A stretch of 64,000 nucleotides of DNA from Agrostemma githago. Its lineage: Eukaryota > Streptophyta > Magnoliopsida > Caryophyllales > Caryophyllaceae. Location: the NCBI GenBank assembly GCA_958450325.1, contig OY288247.1, positions 7,182,429 through 7,246,428 of the forward strand, read 5' to 3'. Position numbers and translations under genes: made by a program. Of this stretch, positions 41,411 through 52,250 are shown piece after piece (positions within the stretch are counted from its first letter, which is position 1; every line of letters begins with the position of its first letter). The notes under the pieces were generated by a model. That model saw only the letters and a list, made by a program, of their open reading frames with translations, had not been told where the DNA came from and searched no databases.

Positions 41411-41985
41411 GGGGGTCGTGCTTTTTCCTAACGAGCGATCCTAACGACATTTTACCTATTTGTCCCAATCCTTTTCCAACGCCCTCAAAAGTGAGGTTGA
41501 CTTTCTCTCTAAAAAACTCCCAAATTTGACCTAATTGGATTCGACCTCCCCATCCGCCGGCCATCACCACCACCACCGTACCACCGCCGCCACCACCACC
41601 ACCATCTAATTCGTTCTCTAAACCCTAATTTACTTCGCCAATTACAATTAAACAATAATTAGAAAAAAAAATGTACTAAACCCTAGTTTAATCCTTCAAT
41701 TTCAATTAATTTTTTGTTAGATAAAGTAACCAAACAATTGATTTAGGGAAAACGACAATTAGTTGATCATTAATTGAATTAGGGCTAATGATCGATCCTT
41801 TATTTATTCCACCAATTTCAATCAAACAATAATTAGAAGAAAAAAAAAAAATAACAAAACCCTAATTTAATCCTTCAATTTCAATTAAAGAGTAATTTGA
41901 AAAGTAATTACCGTAACCAAACAAGTAATTTAGAAAAAACGGTAATTACTCTATCACTAATTGAATTACGGAGTAGTACTCATAA
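41411..41985 (+). repeat. Dispersed repeat, copy B (inverted relative to 17531-18113)
   Basis: Starts ggggtcgtgctttttcctaa, then cgagcgatcctaacgacatt, a ctctctaaaaaactccc patch, a CACCACCACC-rich patch, and two tandem subunits with aattagggctaatgatcgat and related words, ending near actcataatcgat. Copy A on the other side of TAF2 has the same order on the opposite strand, with local differences in poly-A and trinucleotide length. Not recognised as a named family. Confidence 0.75.
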
Positions 41986-42129
41986 TCGATAATTTTGAAA
42001 AATTAAATGGGTAGATATAATATGATAATTAAGGGGCATAAATGAGACCCTACATTTGTAAGATAGAAAACGATATAGAAAAAGTGAGGTAATTAAGTGG
42101 GTTTCTACGAAGAGAAATTTCATGGATAA

Positions 42130-42276
42130 CCATGGTCTGATACACTCAGTCCTACGCCCCTAGGCCCCCTACCCTATCCGTTTTGTCTTGAAAGTTTGTT
42201 ATTGGTGCCGTCGACGGAGCCGCTTCCGCCATTGTTGCTGCTGTCTCGCATTCTCTCATTCCTCCATTGTTGATTA
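42130..42276 (+). other. Possible 5' leader exon of the FMT gene
   Basis: A GC-richer stretch (gtgccgtcgacggagccgct, then ccgccattgttgctgctgtc) ends in a splice-donor-like ttag|gtatac at 42276/42277. It lies 1.25 kb upstream of the FMT start codon in the same orientation, where a plant leader exon could sit. No coding frame is supported. RNA-seq junction reads would decide. The rest of 41986-43528 contains the repeats listed separately and no gene. Confidence 0.25.
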
Positions 42277-42356
42277 GGTATACTTCCTTCATCTTATTTC
42301 AATCTTTGATTTACCCTAACCAATGAAGTTGCTGCTGTCTCATATATTATGTATTT

Positions 42357-42392
42357 GTATTATTATTATTATTATTGTTGTTGTTGTTGTTG
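42357..42392. repeat. (ATT)n(GTT)n compound microsatellite
   Basis: About six ATT units directly followed by six GTT units, upstream of the FMT gene. Confidence 0.9.
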
Positions 42393-42500
42393 AATTAAAT
42401 TGTGCATATATGTTACGATTAAGTGCAGTAATATGTATCTATACAGTGTATTAATTTTAGTTTAGTTTAGACTTGCTGAGAGGCAACGAGTCTGAAGTTG

Positions 42501-42762
42501 GTGTGAGTGTATGGTTGAAGTGAAAATGAAGGAGTTCGAGCTTCGTTTAGTGATCGTGTGATGTATTTAGTTGTTGAATGACGTCGGTTTTGCCAGGGAA
42601 GAACGCCATTCGCAAACAAGGTGAAACGAGTTTCGAGTTAGTGTGAATGAACGTTTGAGGCAAAAATGAAGATGTTTGTGTTTGATTGAGTGTTGTGTCA
42701 TATATTTAGTTGTGGAATGATGTCGGTTGCTGGTGAAGGATGCTATTCGTAGACAAGGCGAA
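42501..42762 (+). repeat. Tandem duplication of about 123 bp upstream of FMT
   Basis: Copies at 42501-42625 and 42641-42762 share gtgtga, aaaatgaag, atatttagttg, gaatgatgtcggtt, attcg and agacaaggcgaa words at the same offsets, with many substitutions. No open frame runs through both. It lies 0.77 kb before the FMT start codon. Confidence 0.65.
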
Positions 42763-43528
42763 TGTGTGGAGGAAAGTCAAATAACTGCGATTATAATTGA
42801 CCAAGAATAATGCAACATTGGTCTACTTTGTTAGGACAATCAAAGGTTTTGTTGCTTCATGATATGCGTTGCTAAAAGTAGTCAAACGGTTTCATGTATA
42901 CAACACAGCCCCAACCCTAGCGTAGCATGAACTACGGATACGACATTGAATGGCTCGGTCGCTCGGATATGTACTTATGTGCATACATCCGAGCCATGTA
43001 ATCTTTTGTAAATGTAAGGCGGTTGAAATGTTGAATGGTTGGCCTTCATCTTGTTTGCTTTGTTTTGTCAGGTTTTGTTGGACGCAGTAGTATGTCCACC
43101 CCTTTGATTATTCAGCCAATATCATTACTATCATTTCTAATTATTAATTTATTTCTTTTCTTTTGTATATAAATGTATCGAGTATCAAATCTTCTAAAGC
43201 GTTGGCATTTGTTGCTTCTAACTTCTGAGTATCAATTATACCGATGGCTTAGTACCATACTTATTTCTGCATTATGTTTGCCCTCTATTTTAATCACCAG
43301 AGCACAGTTATAGACGTTAAAACAAAACACATCAGACATTCATTGAATTGGTAGTGGCGAGTCTGGTGAGTGGTGACGAAGCTGATAGTTTTCTTGGGAG
43401 CATGACATACATGCCTTTCTCTCATATTTCTAGGATTTGGATGATAGTGGACCCGACACGACCCGACTGGAATTGGAAGTGTTAAATTTAAATGGAGAAG
43501 TAGGGCTGTCGAAGGGGAAGACACAAAG

Positions 43529-46500
43529 ATGAACACAAGTAGTATGATGCTAAGACGTTGTTTCTGCTCTTTCAGTGCCCCCTCTTCCTCTTCCTCGCCA
43601 AAAAAGCCTTTAGTTTTTCTGGGTTCTCCCCAGGTTCCACATTCACTTCCTTGTCTTTTAGTTGCCGTAGTTTCATCTATTTTATTCACCCAACTAACAA
43701 TTAATGAAGTTGTACTTGTTTATTGTTCTGTAGGCGGCAGTAAAAGTTCTTGACACCCTTTTCAATGCATCCGAATCTGCAGATTCAATTTTCCAGGTTT
43801 CTCACCTTTCTTCATTTTCTCTACTGTGGGATTGATTTACGGGTACTGTCTCTAACTAATGTGGCCAAGGAATTGGTTACACATTATATGGCACTGTTTG
43901 GCTAACGACAACCGATTTATATTAGCGGATACCTTTAATCGAATAAGATTAGCTAATTTAAGTAACATGTTTGAGTATCAATTAAAAAAAATGTTTGTTA
44001 ATTAACAAATTATGAGGTAAGATATTAATTTCCCCCCAATATGCTGTTAACGCCTAAATAATCCAAGTTTGGAACTTTGTAAGATATTGATAATCGTTCA
44101 GTTGAATTTGCAAAAGATAAGTTTTGATTGATAGAGCCTACTGTTTTTCTTAGTGCATTGTTGATTTTCAATTTTTTTAGGACTAAGGCTTTGATGTGAA
44201 TTATTGGGCAAAAATGCCAACAAAGTATGTGCAGTTCCTGATGTGAAGATTGTTCATTTTTCTTCATTTATTGAAAGCTGAGCTTCCTTTCAAACAATTT
44301 TATTTATTTATCCTATTTAATATAGGTTGCAGCAATTGTGACACAACCTCCTGCTGTAAGAGGTAGGGGTAGAAAGTTGTTGCCATCTGATGTTGCGCAA
44401 TATGCTATCGATAGAGGCTTTTCTCCGGATCTCATTTTAACTCCCAAGCGTGCCAGTGAGGTGATCATAGTTTTTTTTGTTATATATATATACTAGTACT
44501 AGGTTAATACCCGTGCAAAGTTGCACGATTTAAATAAAACAATTAAATAGATAATCTTATTTGGATATTAAACCTTTAACACAAATCATTTATTATAATA
44601 TGAAAGAACTTACACTAAAATCAACATAAACTACACATGAAATCAATGCGAAGATACATATATGACCTGTACATATATGTTATCATGTTATGCAACTATC
44701 TCGTACTTTTGATACAATTAATCATTGGGTAAATTAGTTTTAACTTATGTTTTTTTTAAATAATGTAAAATTTACTCTTAGTAGAACTAACTTGATATAA
44801 GAATCGTAACACAAAACATTTCAAAATATTGTGAATAAAAAAAGACCTTGATATAAGTTTTGAAATATTTCTTGCATTTTTCTCACTCTTTGTTTCTCCT
44901 TAGTCGGATAAAAATTCTTTGACTAGTTTTAGAAGCTCCAAGCTACAAATTCCCATATCTAATACGGAGTACTTCGTAAGTGCAAGCTAAACTGGTCCGA
45001 CAATTGTTCTCTATTTAAAGAACTTTGTTTTCACGTATCTTTTGGACATCAAGATTATACCTTCAGTGAATGCAATATTCAAGAAGCAGGGTCAATGACA
45101 GATAACTTCATGTAGTTATACCACACAGGAACATTTTTTGGCAAGTTTAGCAGCATTGGAACCTGAACTATGCATCACGGCAGCATATGGGAATATTCTG
45201 CCCACCAAGTTTCTAAAGGTTCCAATGCATGGTTGGTCACTGTTTCTTGACTTATTTCTGGCTTATATTTCCTGTAATGATTGTTATATCCTTAAGAGAG
45301 ACAATAATGATAATAAGTGTAGTTAGACTCTTCCCAGGGATTTAATGATTATATATTTATATACTCTCAGATATTTCTAAATTTGAAAAGATAATATCAG
45401 AAGTTTGTATCCTTTTTGGTCCTACACTAACAGTTCTCGTGTAGCCTGGAGGAGTGCATATGACCCTAGGCAATACGGTGTATGGTCTACTTGTTATATT
45501 CTTAAATGTCTTCCAATAAATCCTTCGTATGAAACTTTCCCGTTTTCCCTTTACACCAGGCACAGTTAATCTACACCCGAGTTTGCTGCCCCGTTATCGT
45601 GGTGCTGCTCCCGTCCAGAGAGCATTGCAGGTTGAGATTCTTCAATAATTGTGTAAATCACCAATTCTTGATTTCTTTTAGTATTCACTAATCGGAGTTC
45701 CTAAACTTTTCAGGATGGTGTGAAGGAAACGGGTGTTACATTAGCATTCACGGTTAGAGCGTTGGACTCTGGTCCTGTCATTGCTTCCGAAAAAATCAGT
45801 GTTGATGATGATATTAAGGTACACATGCTTTTCATGTACTGCAATTACATCATCCACTCCACTGTAGCATCTGTAACAGCGCTTATGAACTTTACGATAT
45901 ATGGCTTTAGATAGGAATTTGATGATGTACTTATCATAGTTCCCCTTAGTCTTGTCTTAAAATGGCTCACTGGGAATTCTGCTGTTTATGGTAGGTTTTA
46001 GTACTTGCGTGTATGCCTGCAGTTATCGAATATGGTACTTTTCACTCTTAGTTATATAAAATTATGTGGACTTGAGGTGCATGTTTTCAGTTTCACTAGA
46101 TTGTAAGTCTAACTATTAGTTTCTGATTTGGAATATGATGGATCAAATAAAAAGCTCTTAGTAAACTTTATTTGCTTTTTTACATTGTGAAGCTCATAGT
46201 GGCAACGATATTTACATTATGTGTCATTCAAAAACACTCTTTGAAGGTTTGGTTCGTTGTGGTAGTGGTATGTCTAACACCTTAACTTTTATACTTACGA
46301 AATGGGTGATTTGGATTGAGTGAATTCCTAATGTTTTTGTTGAGGCCTTGGCATGCGTCTGCTCTGCATTTACTCTCACGTAAGTTACCAAGTTGTTAGT
46401 GCAAATGCTGGAGACTTACAAAATGACATTTTATCAATCTGTATGCAGGCACCGGAATTAAGGGATTTGCTGTTTGATCTAGGTGTGTCATAGTCAACTT

Positions 46501-48060
46501 CCTTTATCGTTCAAGCTCCCATTTGATGTTTATGTTATAATCATTTCATTGAATTACTTCTTTCTTTTTATCCCTGCATTGAGCTAACTGAATGTGTACT
46601 GTTTTAATGCGTTTAGCTTGAGACTATAAATGAGCTAGTTGATCGTATCTTAGTTGAGTTCTAGGAAAACTACATGTCATAATGGTAGAAGAAATTTCAA
46701 GCATAAATGGAGTTAAGATGGATTCTTATGATATTGGTTAGAGCAAACCGAATTATTCATATAGCCAAACATATTTAAATCCATCATATGGAGCACTACA
46801 GAAGAAAACTTATAAACCCTTTTCCCTGACCATATGACTCGATGAAAATTTGAATACAAATTGCACGTGCTTGTCTTGGCAACAAACCATCCCCAAAGTT
46901 ATATGTGGAAACAAACAACTAAAATCATGTTTTATTCTTTATATTAACAAAACTTGTATGGAGTATTTTTTTATAGGATCTAAACTCCTAGTACGCAAGC
47001 TCCCGTCGATACTTGATGGGACAGCAAGTACTAAAGCTCAACCTCAAGATGATTCTGATGCTACCTTGGCCCCAAAGGTATTCATTCTATATCCACAGGC
47101 CACACCCTTGCAAATCAGCAATTTTTCAACTACGTTGGTTTCCTTGTGTGTATGGCATAAACAAAGAAGGATGATGCTGTGGTGGACAAATTTGGTTGAC
47201 GTTGATCAAAGTTCGAATTAGTTTGGTTGCAAAAGTCGAATGTTGTCATTATATTTGGGACAAAGGGAATATGACTATGTGGCGTTTTATAGATATTGTT
47301 TTGTGCAGATTGCTAATGAAGAATCATGTTTATCATTTGATCAAGAGGCTCGTGTGCTACATAATAAGGTAATACTCTCTTATGCCTTTGTTCATCAACT
47401 TCAGTGTCATACCAAAAGCTTTCCAGGTTCGTGCGTTGGCAGGTTGGCCTGGAACTCGGGCAAGGGTTCAAGTTGTGAATGCAGAAAATGTTGTAGAGAA
47501 AACGTTAGATATTAAAATTATCACAACCAGAGTTTCCTGTGTGGCCAGCATTCAGACTGGTGAGGATGATGTAGTGACATTCAGAAATGGTGCACTGATC
47601 TTTCCGTGTGGCAAAGAAACTGCATTGGAGGTAATAGTCTCGATTCCTTTGGTCATGGTATTCCTCCGGCATGAATAAGCTTCCTGATATCCTTTTAATT
47701 GGTTTTCCATTTACACTCCGTACACATTTTTTTAATCATTATAGTGTGTGACCCTGCAACTCGCATCAACTTCCATTTTCATTCACATCCTGCAGTTTCC
47801 TTTGTTCTCTATGTGCAAAAGAAACCTGTGAAAAAGCTTATTCATGAAATTCGGGATCATATATACGAGTAACCCAGACTTTGGTTTATTTTCCCCGACA
47901 AGAGTAGAAGAGAACGGCTGATGTTAGTGTGTTAGTACAGGTCTTAGAAGTCCAAATCCCAGGAAAGAAAGTGATGGATGCCACCTCATTTTGGAATGGC
48001 GTGCGAGGCCGAAAGGTGAAGAGATGTATGTACACGGAGCTAGAACGCCATAGATTATAA
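43529..48060 (+). CDS. FMT: Methionyl-tRNA formyltransferase, mitochondrial/organellar
   Basis: Transfers a formyl group from 10-formyl-tetrahydrofolate to initiator Met-tRNA for organellar translation initiation. Eleven exons: 43529-43633, 43734-43796, 44326-44460, 45129-45231, 45560-45630, 45714-45818, 46449-46482, 46977-47077, 47309-47368, 47427-47630, 47941-48060. Together 1101 nt, 366 aa plus stop; all phases agree and all introns are GT-AG. The first 25 or so residues (MNTSSMMLRRCFCSFSAPSS) are Ser/Arg-rich and lack acidic residues, like a transit peptide. The formyltransferase core follows: VFLGSPQAAVKVLD, then the catalytic motif with Asn139 and His141 in NLHPSLLPRYRGAAP, and Asp177 in RALDSGPVIA. 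The C-terminal tRNA-binding domain includes LAGWPGTRARVQVVNAE and ends SFWNGVRGRKVKRC. An in-frame Met at codon 6 is an alternative start. The gene is divergent from TAF2. Confidence 0.95.
44485..45010. repeat. AT-rich insertion-like segment in FMT intron 3
   Basis: The intron 44461-45128 opens with a tatatata run, a ctagtactaggttaat word and the small palindrome cccgtgcaaagttgcacg. This resembles the gcgatgcacg words that open the blocks of the array at 13.8-17.2 kb. The remaining intron is AT-rich. Possibly a diverged relative of that repeat, but no long match is evident. Confidence 0.3.
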
Positions 48061-48859
48061 GTGTTGGTACTTGTCCACGCAAAGGGATGATGTGAAGTGC
48101 CGAAGCAATGAAGACAAGTCAAAAGAGAGGAAAACACGTTTTAAGTTTCACATTCTATCGGTCCATTCCCTTTACATGCAAATCGAAAAGGTGCCTTGAG
48201 TATTATTTTTTTGAATGATTTCCTTCGGATGGTGTGTTTTGCAAGGCAGCGATATTGAAGACGTAACAATGATCAACAGTTGTAGTGTTGCACGACAGAG
48301 TTGGGAGTTACATGTCTTAAATACTCCCTATATTGCAACAAGTCATCGATTAATATGAAGGCCAAAGGCTTGCCGCAATATCAATTATCAAAGCATGGAG
48401 CACGATCGAGTCGTGTTTAAGTTGCTTAATTAATTATTACTTTAAAACATTTAAACCCGCCCCAGCCCCAGCCCCACATACGTACTTACTTGACAGAGAC
48501 TGCCCACTTTAATTACTCACTACATACATACTTTGCGTAACCTTATGGTTAAACAACTCCATCTCTTAGTGCACCTCAAACATTTGTCAACTTAATTAAT
48601 TGGAGTATATATCTTGCACACTCACTCGACTTAATTGCCTCTTCTACTACTTGTTTTTTTGTTCCAAAGATGCATGTCTGCGTCTTGTTAGCATGATAGA
48701 GCCAGGTTTCAACTTTACAAGAGTATATAGTTAGTCATATTGGTAGATCGTCACCACATGATACCGGAATTAAAATAATACTCTCCATCTATTTTTATTT
48801 ACTTCACTTCTTGACTAAAGTTTACATTTAAGAAATTTCGGCTATACAAAAATATACTA

Positions 48860-48909
48860 CTCCCTCCGCCTTTTATGTTTTTTCCCACTTTTTAAGATTT
48901 GTGAGGGAG
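48860..48909. mobile_element. Internally deleted Stowaway-like remnant
   Basis: 50 bp bounded by TA, with ctccctccgcc on the left and gagggag on the right but no longer complementarity. Probably a deletion remnant. The stretch 48061-48982 otherwise holds only the FMT 3' flank and no gene. Confidence 0.4.
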
Positions 48910-48982
48910 TATTTAATTTGTAGTACGGATTTTACTTGGACGTAGCGTAATTTCCTTGAATATATTTCAACCAGGGTATCAA

Positions 48983-49557
48983 CAGGGGCGAATCCAGGAT
49001 TTCCCGATAGGGGGCATTTAGAAAATTATTCCGTACATAGTTTGTATTTTGAAAAAAAATTATAAGTGGATTTATAAAGTAAAAATAATTGCTTGAAAAC
49101 CAATTTTTGTTTTATAAATTAACGTTGGTTTTGAATTTTTTTTGCTTCATTTTGAAAGACTTACAAAAAAATACACCATTATTAGGCAATTGAGTAACCA
49201 GTAAATATATACTCCCTCTGTCTAACTCATTTATGACGATTATCTAAAAGATAAACAAATGAACAAAATGGATGAAGACTTAAACTTATAAAAAGTATAA
49301 TGTTTCAACATATTTAACATTTACCCATCAAAATTGTGTGGCTCGTTGGTTTACTTGGATAGTTGGAGTCATCTTGACATGAGATCATGGATTCGACTCT
49401 TACTATTTGTATAATTTTAGCCCTTAACTTATTTATATAAGTAATAAAAAACTATGCCACAAGCAATATTTTGATTAATGTAGTTAAACAACACTAATTA
49501 TTTATGGGATCTGGGTGAGGGCAACCGCCCACCCATGCACACACCCAGATCCGTCCC
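48983..49557. mobile_element. 575-bp non-autonomous Mutator-like element with exact 9-bp duplication
   Basis: The 9-bp word gggtatcaa flanks it exactly on both sides (48974-48982 and 49558-49566). The left end is caggggcgaatccaggattt. The reverse complement of the right end is gggacggatctgggtgtgtg, matching at about 10 of 14 positions. The right end also has an inner hairpin (ggatctgggtg and cacccagatcc). The interior has no gene. Duplication length and termini fit a MULE derivative. It lies 217 bp upstream of the chimeric ORF. Confidence 0.75.
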
Positions 49558-49657
49558 GGGTATCAAATGGAAGTTATTTAGTGAAGTGTAAAGTATTTTG
49601 AGCAAAGGGTTATCAAATGATGACGGGGAATATAATGACTTATGAGACCCAAGTTGC

Positions 49658-49664
49658 TATAAAG
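49658..49664 (+). promoter_or_regulatory. TATA box candidate for the chimeric ORF
   Basis: tataaag lies immediately before the first ATG of the frame (49666) and 110 bp before the second (49774). A plant transcription start 25-35 bp downstream of the TATA would fall near 49690, after the first ATG, which favours the second ATG as the real start. Confidence 0.45.
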
Positions 49665-49773
49665 CATGGTATCTCCTCCATTATATCAACTTCCTAAGCC
49701 TTGCTTGCATTGCATGAGACCCAAGCAAGTTTCACCATTTCACCCTAAATTTAGTTTTGTTTTTGACAAAAAA

Positions 49774-50739
49774 ATGTCATCAGAATCGGCTAACACCATT
49801 CACATTCACCATCACGAGGACGACCAACCCACAAACCACCCTCTTATTTTTCCCAATGTTAACTCTATCGTCAAACTAACCGGGTCTAACTACCAACATT
49901 GGAAGATTCAAATCGAATCTCTCCTCGTTGGATACGACCTTTTTCACTTTGTTGACGGCTCCACCGACCCTCCTCATCCTCCCACTATCACAAACACACC
50001 AAACCCTGCTTTCAACACTTGGTTCCGACAAGACAAGCTCCTCTTCAGTGCCTTAATTGGAACCCTATCTCCTTCCATGGGACCCCTTGTTACCCGAGCC
50101 TCCTCTTCCAAGGAGGCTTGGGACATCCTCTCCACCGCCTGCGCCCCTATTGTTCCCTCTCATCGTAACCATAACCATAACCATAACCATGTCAAACAAC
50201 TCAAACTCAAACTAAAAAACCTCACCAAAGGATGCACCAGCGGCGACAAAATCTTTGATAATGGCCCTGACCCTCATCGCTCCCAATTTGATGTCGTTCA
50301 TGCTCGTGACAACTCTATATTATCCCCGGAAGAACTCCAAAATAACGAGCAAGTCATGATAGTACGTCCAACACCAAAACAAATCCTTATTGGGTCATCA
50401 AAGGTACTGGCTCTGGGGTTGCTAGAGTCGATAGGAACTGTGGCCTACTTTTGTGCTAAGTTATCGAGTCGAGCCTCTCGCAAGTTGGCACGTGGAGCAA
50501 TCAAGCTAAGGAAACATAGTCTAATCATGGGGATTAAGATAAGAAGAGGTGGTGATGATGAGAAGAAGCATATGCATATGCATGATGAAAACGGGTTATG
50601 GCGGAAGTCGATATTAATGGGGGATAAGTGCGACCCCCTTAACTTTTCGGGTGTTATTTACTACGATTGTAATGGTAACATGTTGTCTGAAGTACCCGTC
50701 AAGTCGCCTCGTGCTGCCCCCTTTACGACTCATGCTTAA
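49774..50739 (+). CDS. Chimeric protein: Copia Gag domain fused to a plant-specific C-terminal domain
   Basis: Single-exon frame open from 49666 (357 codons). I choose the ATG at 49774 (321 aa), because Copia Gag proteins commonly begin just before this kind of sequence and a TATA box abuts the first ATG. Residues, numbered from 49666: 60-189 form a Gag/UBN2-like region (KLTGSNYQHWKIQIESLLVG, NTWFRQDKLLFSALIGTLSP, SSKEAWDIL, VKQLKLKLKNL). His-Asn repeats at 168-175 come from ccataa hexamers. After residue 189 the Gag similarity stops. Residues 213-357 look unlike Gag: PEELQNNEQVMIVRPTPKQI, a hydrophobic stretch VLALGLLESIGTVAYFCA, a basic region, then LWRKSILMGDKCDPL, NFSGVIYYDCNGN and KSPRAAP. 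I recall this motif from small uncharacterised plant proteins. There is no zinc knuckle, protease, integrase or RT. Codon use is not obviously decayed. Function unknown. Confidence 0.7.
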   Translation: MSSESANTIHIHHHEDDQPTNHPLIFPNVNSIVKLTGSNYQHWKIQIESLLVGYDLFHFVDGSTDPPHPPTITNTPNPAFNTWFRQDKLLFSALIGTLSPSMGPLVTRASSSKEAWDILSTACAPIVPSHRNHNHNHNHVKQLKLKLKNLTKGCTSGDKIFDNGPDPHRSQFDVVHARDNSILSPEELQNNEQVMIVRPTPKQILIGSSKVLALGLLESIGTVAYFCAKLSSRASRKLARGAIKLRKHSLIMGIKIRRGGDDEKKHMHMHDENGLWRKSILMGDKCDPLNFSGVIYYDCNGNMLSEVPVKSPRAAPFTTHA

Positions 50740-51358
50740 TAAACATTCAAAATGGAGCATCCTTAGGTATATTTCTGTAAGTCCGTTTGACAATAATAAG
50801 TTTCGACTAATATACGGCCATATCGACCTGTGTTATTTAGCATAATAATGGAAGTATCTACTATTTTGTAGTTTTTTTTTGGAGTTTTTTTTCGTAACAT
50901 AGTTTTACTCAATTTGAACGATATATCCATAAATTTTCCTTTAGAGCACTTTTAATGTTTTAATTAACTCTCTGATTTACATTTTATACTTAGAAGTCGT
51001 TTGGTTCATCATGGGAAGATACAGTTACCAGAAACTTAAGTTCATGTGAATTAGAAAAAAGTTGTTTGGTTGTCATGACGAAAATTAGATCATGTGGAAA
51101 GTTGTACACATCAAAGGGAGACTTGGTGAACAACTTCCCCCATTATGGAAGAATTGAAGTTCCTTGAAGAGTTGTAATTCTCATGAAATGGGTAACCAAA
51201 CAACATCGCAATTAATCAATTCATGGGAAGTAATTTAAGAGTGCAACCAAACAACTCCAAACTAGTTTTACAACCCGTAAAATTTACATGTCAGCAATAT
51301 GGTACCTTAAATCTTCCTTCTCCAATCTACAGTAATTTGAGCTGACAATTCCACCTTA
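50740..51358. other. Intergenic 3' flank of the chimeric ORF
   Basis: No gene. Around 51000-51260 there are repeated words (tttggttg, aaccaaacaac, catgggaag and catgaaatggg) in inverted arrangement, suggesting an eroded MITE, but the ends cannot be fixed. Confidence 0.4.
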
Positions 51359-51705
51359 GAGCATGAACAATGGAGGGGAAAGACCCACCTCTTAACACTC
51401 TCTCTCCTGTTAAGAGGTACCCCTCCATTGTACCCACCTCTTAAAATTTCTAAGGGGAAGGGGCAATCCCTTACTTGGGGTTTTTGTTGCATTGGCCCAA
51501 GTGCCTTTCTCTCTCCTTTTTTCTTTGTTTTTTTTTCTTTTCAATAGTTTTGTGTCAATTAATTAATTAGGTAAATTGTCCTTCAGTTAGTTTATGACTA
51601 ATAATCGAAATGTACAATTTTTTTTTTAAAAAAAAATTCACAAAAAATCTTCATTTCATCCCCTCTATAAATAGAGTCCAATATCAACATATTTTTTCAA
51701 ATTAA

Positions 51706-51987
51706 ATGAGAGATTCTTATCAAAATTATCAAGACTCGACCGAATTTATTCAACATCAAACTGAAAATATAGTTGAAACATCTGCAGGGACTTCTAACAT
51801 GTCGTTTAATGTTCATTCGGGAAGACTTAGAAATTTGAATTTAGGCAATTATATGCAAGTTGAGAATGAGATTCGAGATAGGACAACACATATTGCATTA
51901 AAAAAGGATTTCATTGAGCATGTATGGAATAATTTCCATGCAAGTACGTCTGGTAAAGAATGTCCGTTCAATTATTTTAAAATTTAA
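51706..51987 (+). pseudogene. Harbinger transposase C-terminal remnant (93 codons)
   Basis: The short frame contains NYMQVENEIRDRTTHIALKK followed by DFIEHVWNNFHAS. This resembles the extreme C-terminus of plant PIF/Harbinger DDE transposases, where a conserved segment of the type RD..TH..L..DLIEH.W occurs. The DDE catalytic core is missing, so the product cannot be an active transposase. A TATA-like ctctataaatag (51661-51672) precedes it by 35 bp, so it could still be transcribed. Confidence 0.6.
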
Positions 51988-52150
51988 ATGCACGTTTTAT
52001 TTTTTTTAAGTTTATATGTAAGTAAGCACGTTATTAACAATAAATGTACGTTTAATTAGTTTATATGAAATAATTTTGTTTTATGATGCTTATTAAAAAT
52101 GATGGATGTTTTAATATGGTGGGGTCAAATTAAAAGAAGAGGTTTACCCC

Positions 52151-52250
52151 TCCATTGTAGACAAATTTGAATAAAAGTTAAGAGGTAATGGAAAAATGAG
52201 TCCATTGTAGACAAATTTGAGTAAAAGTTAAGAGGTAATGGGAAAATGAG
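52151..52250 (+). repeat. 50-bp tandem duplication within the Harbinger element
   Basis: tccattgtagacaaatttga then rtaaaagttaagaggtaatg then graaaatgag is present twice in direct succession (52151-52200 and 52201-52250), with only two base differences. A recent local duplication near the right terminus. Confidence 0.9.

Noticed and set aside
43294..43689. 131-codon minus-strand frame
   Set aside because: Overlaps FMT exon 1 in antisense, with no motif; a shadow.
49666..49773. Upstream 36 codons of the chimeric frame as protein N-terminus
   Set aside because: The TATA box touches this ATG and the sequence does not resemble a Gag start; kept as an alternative only.
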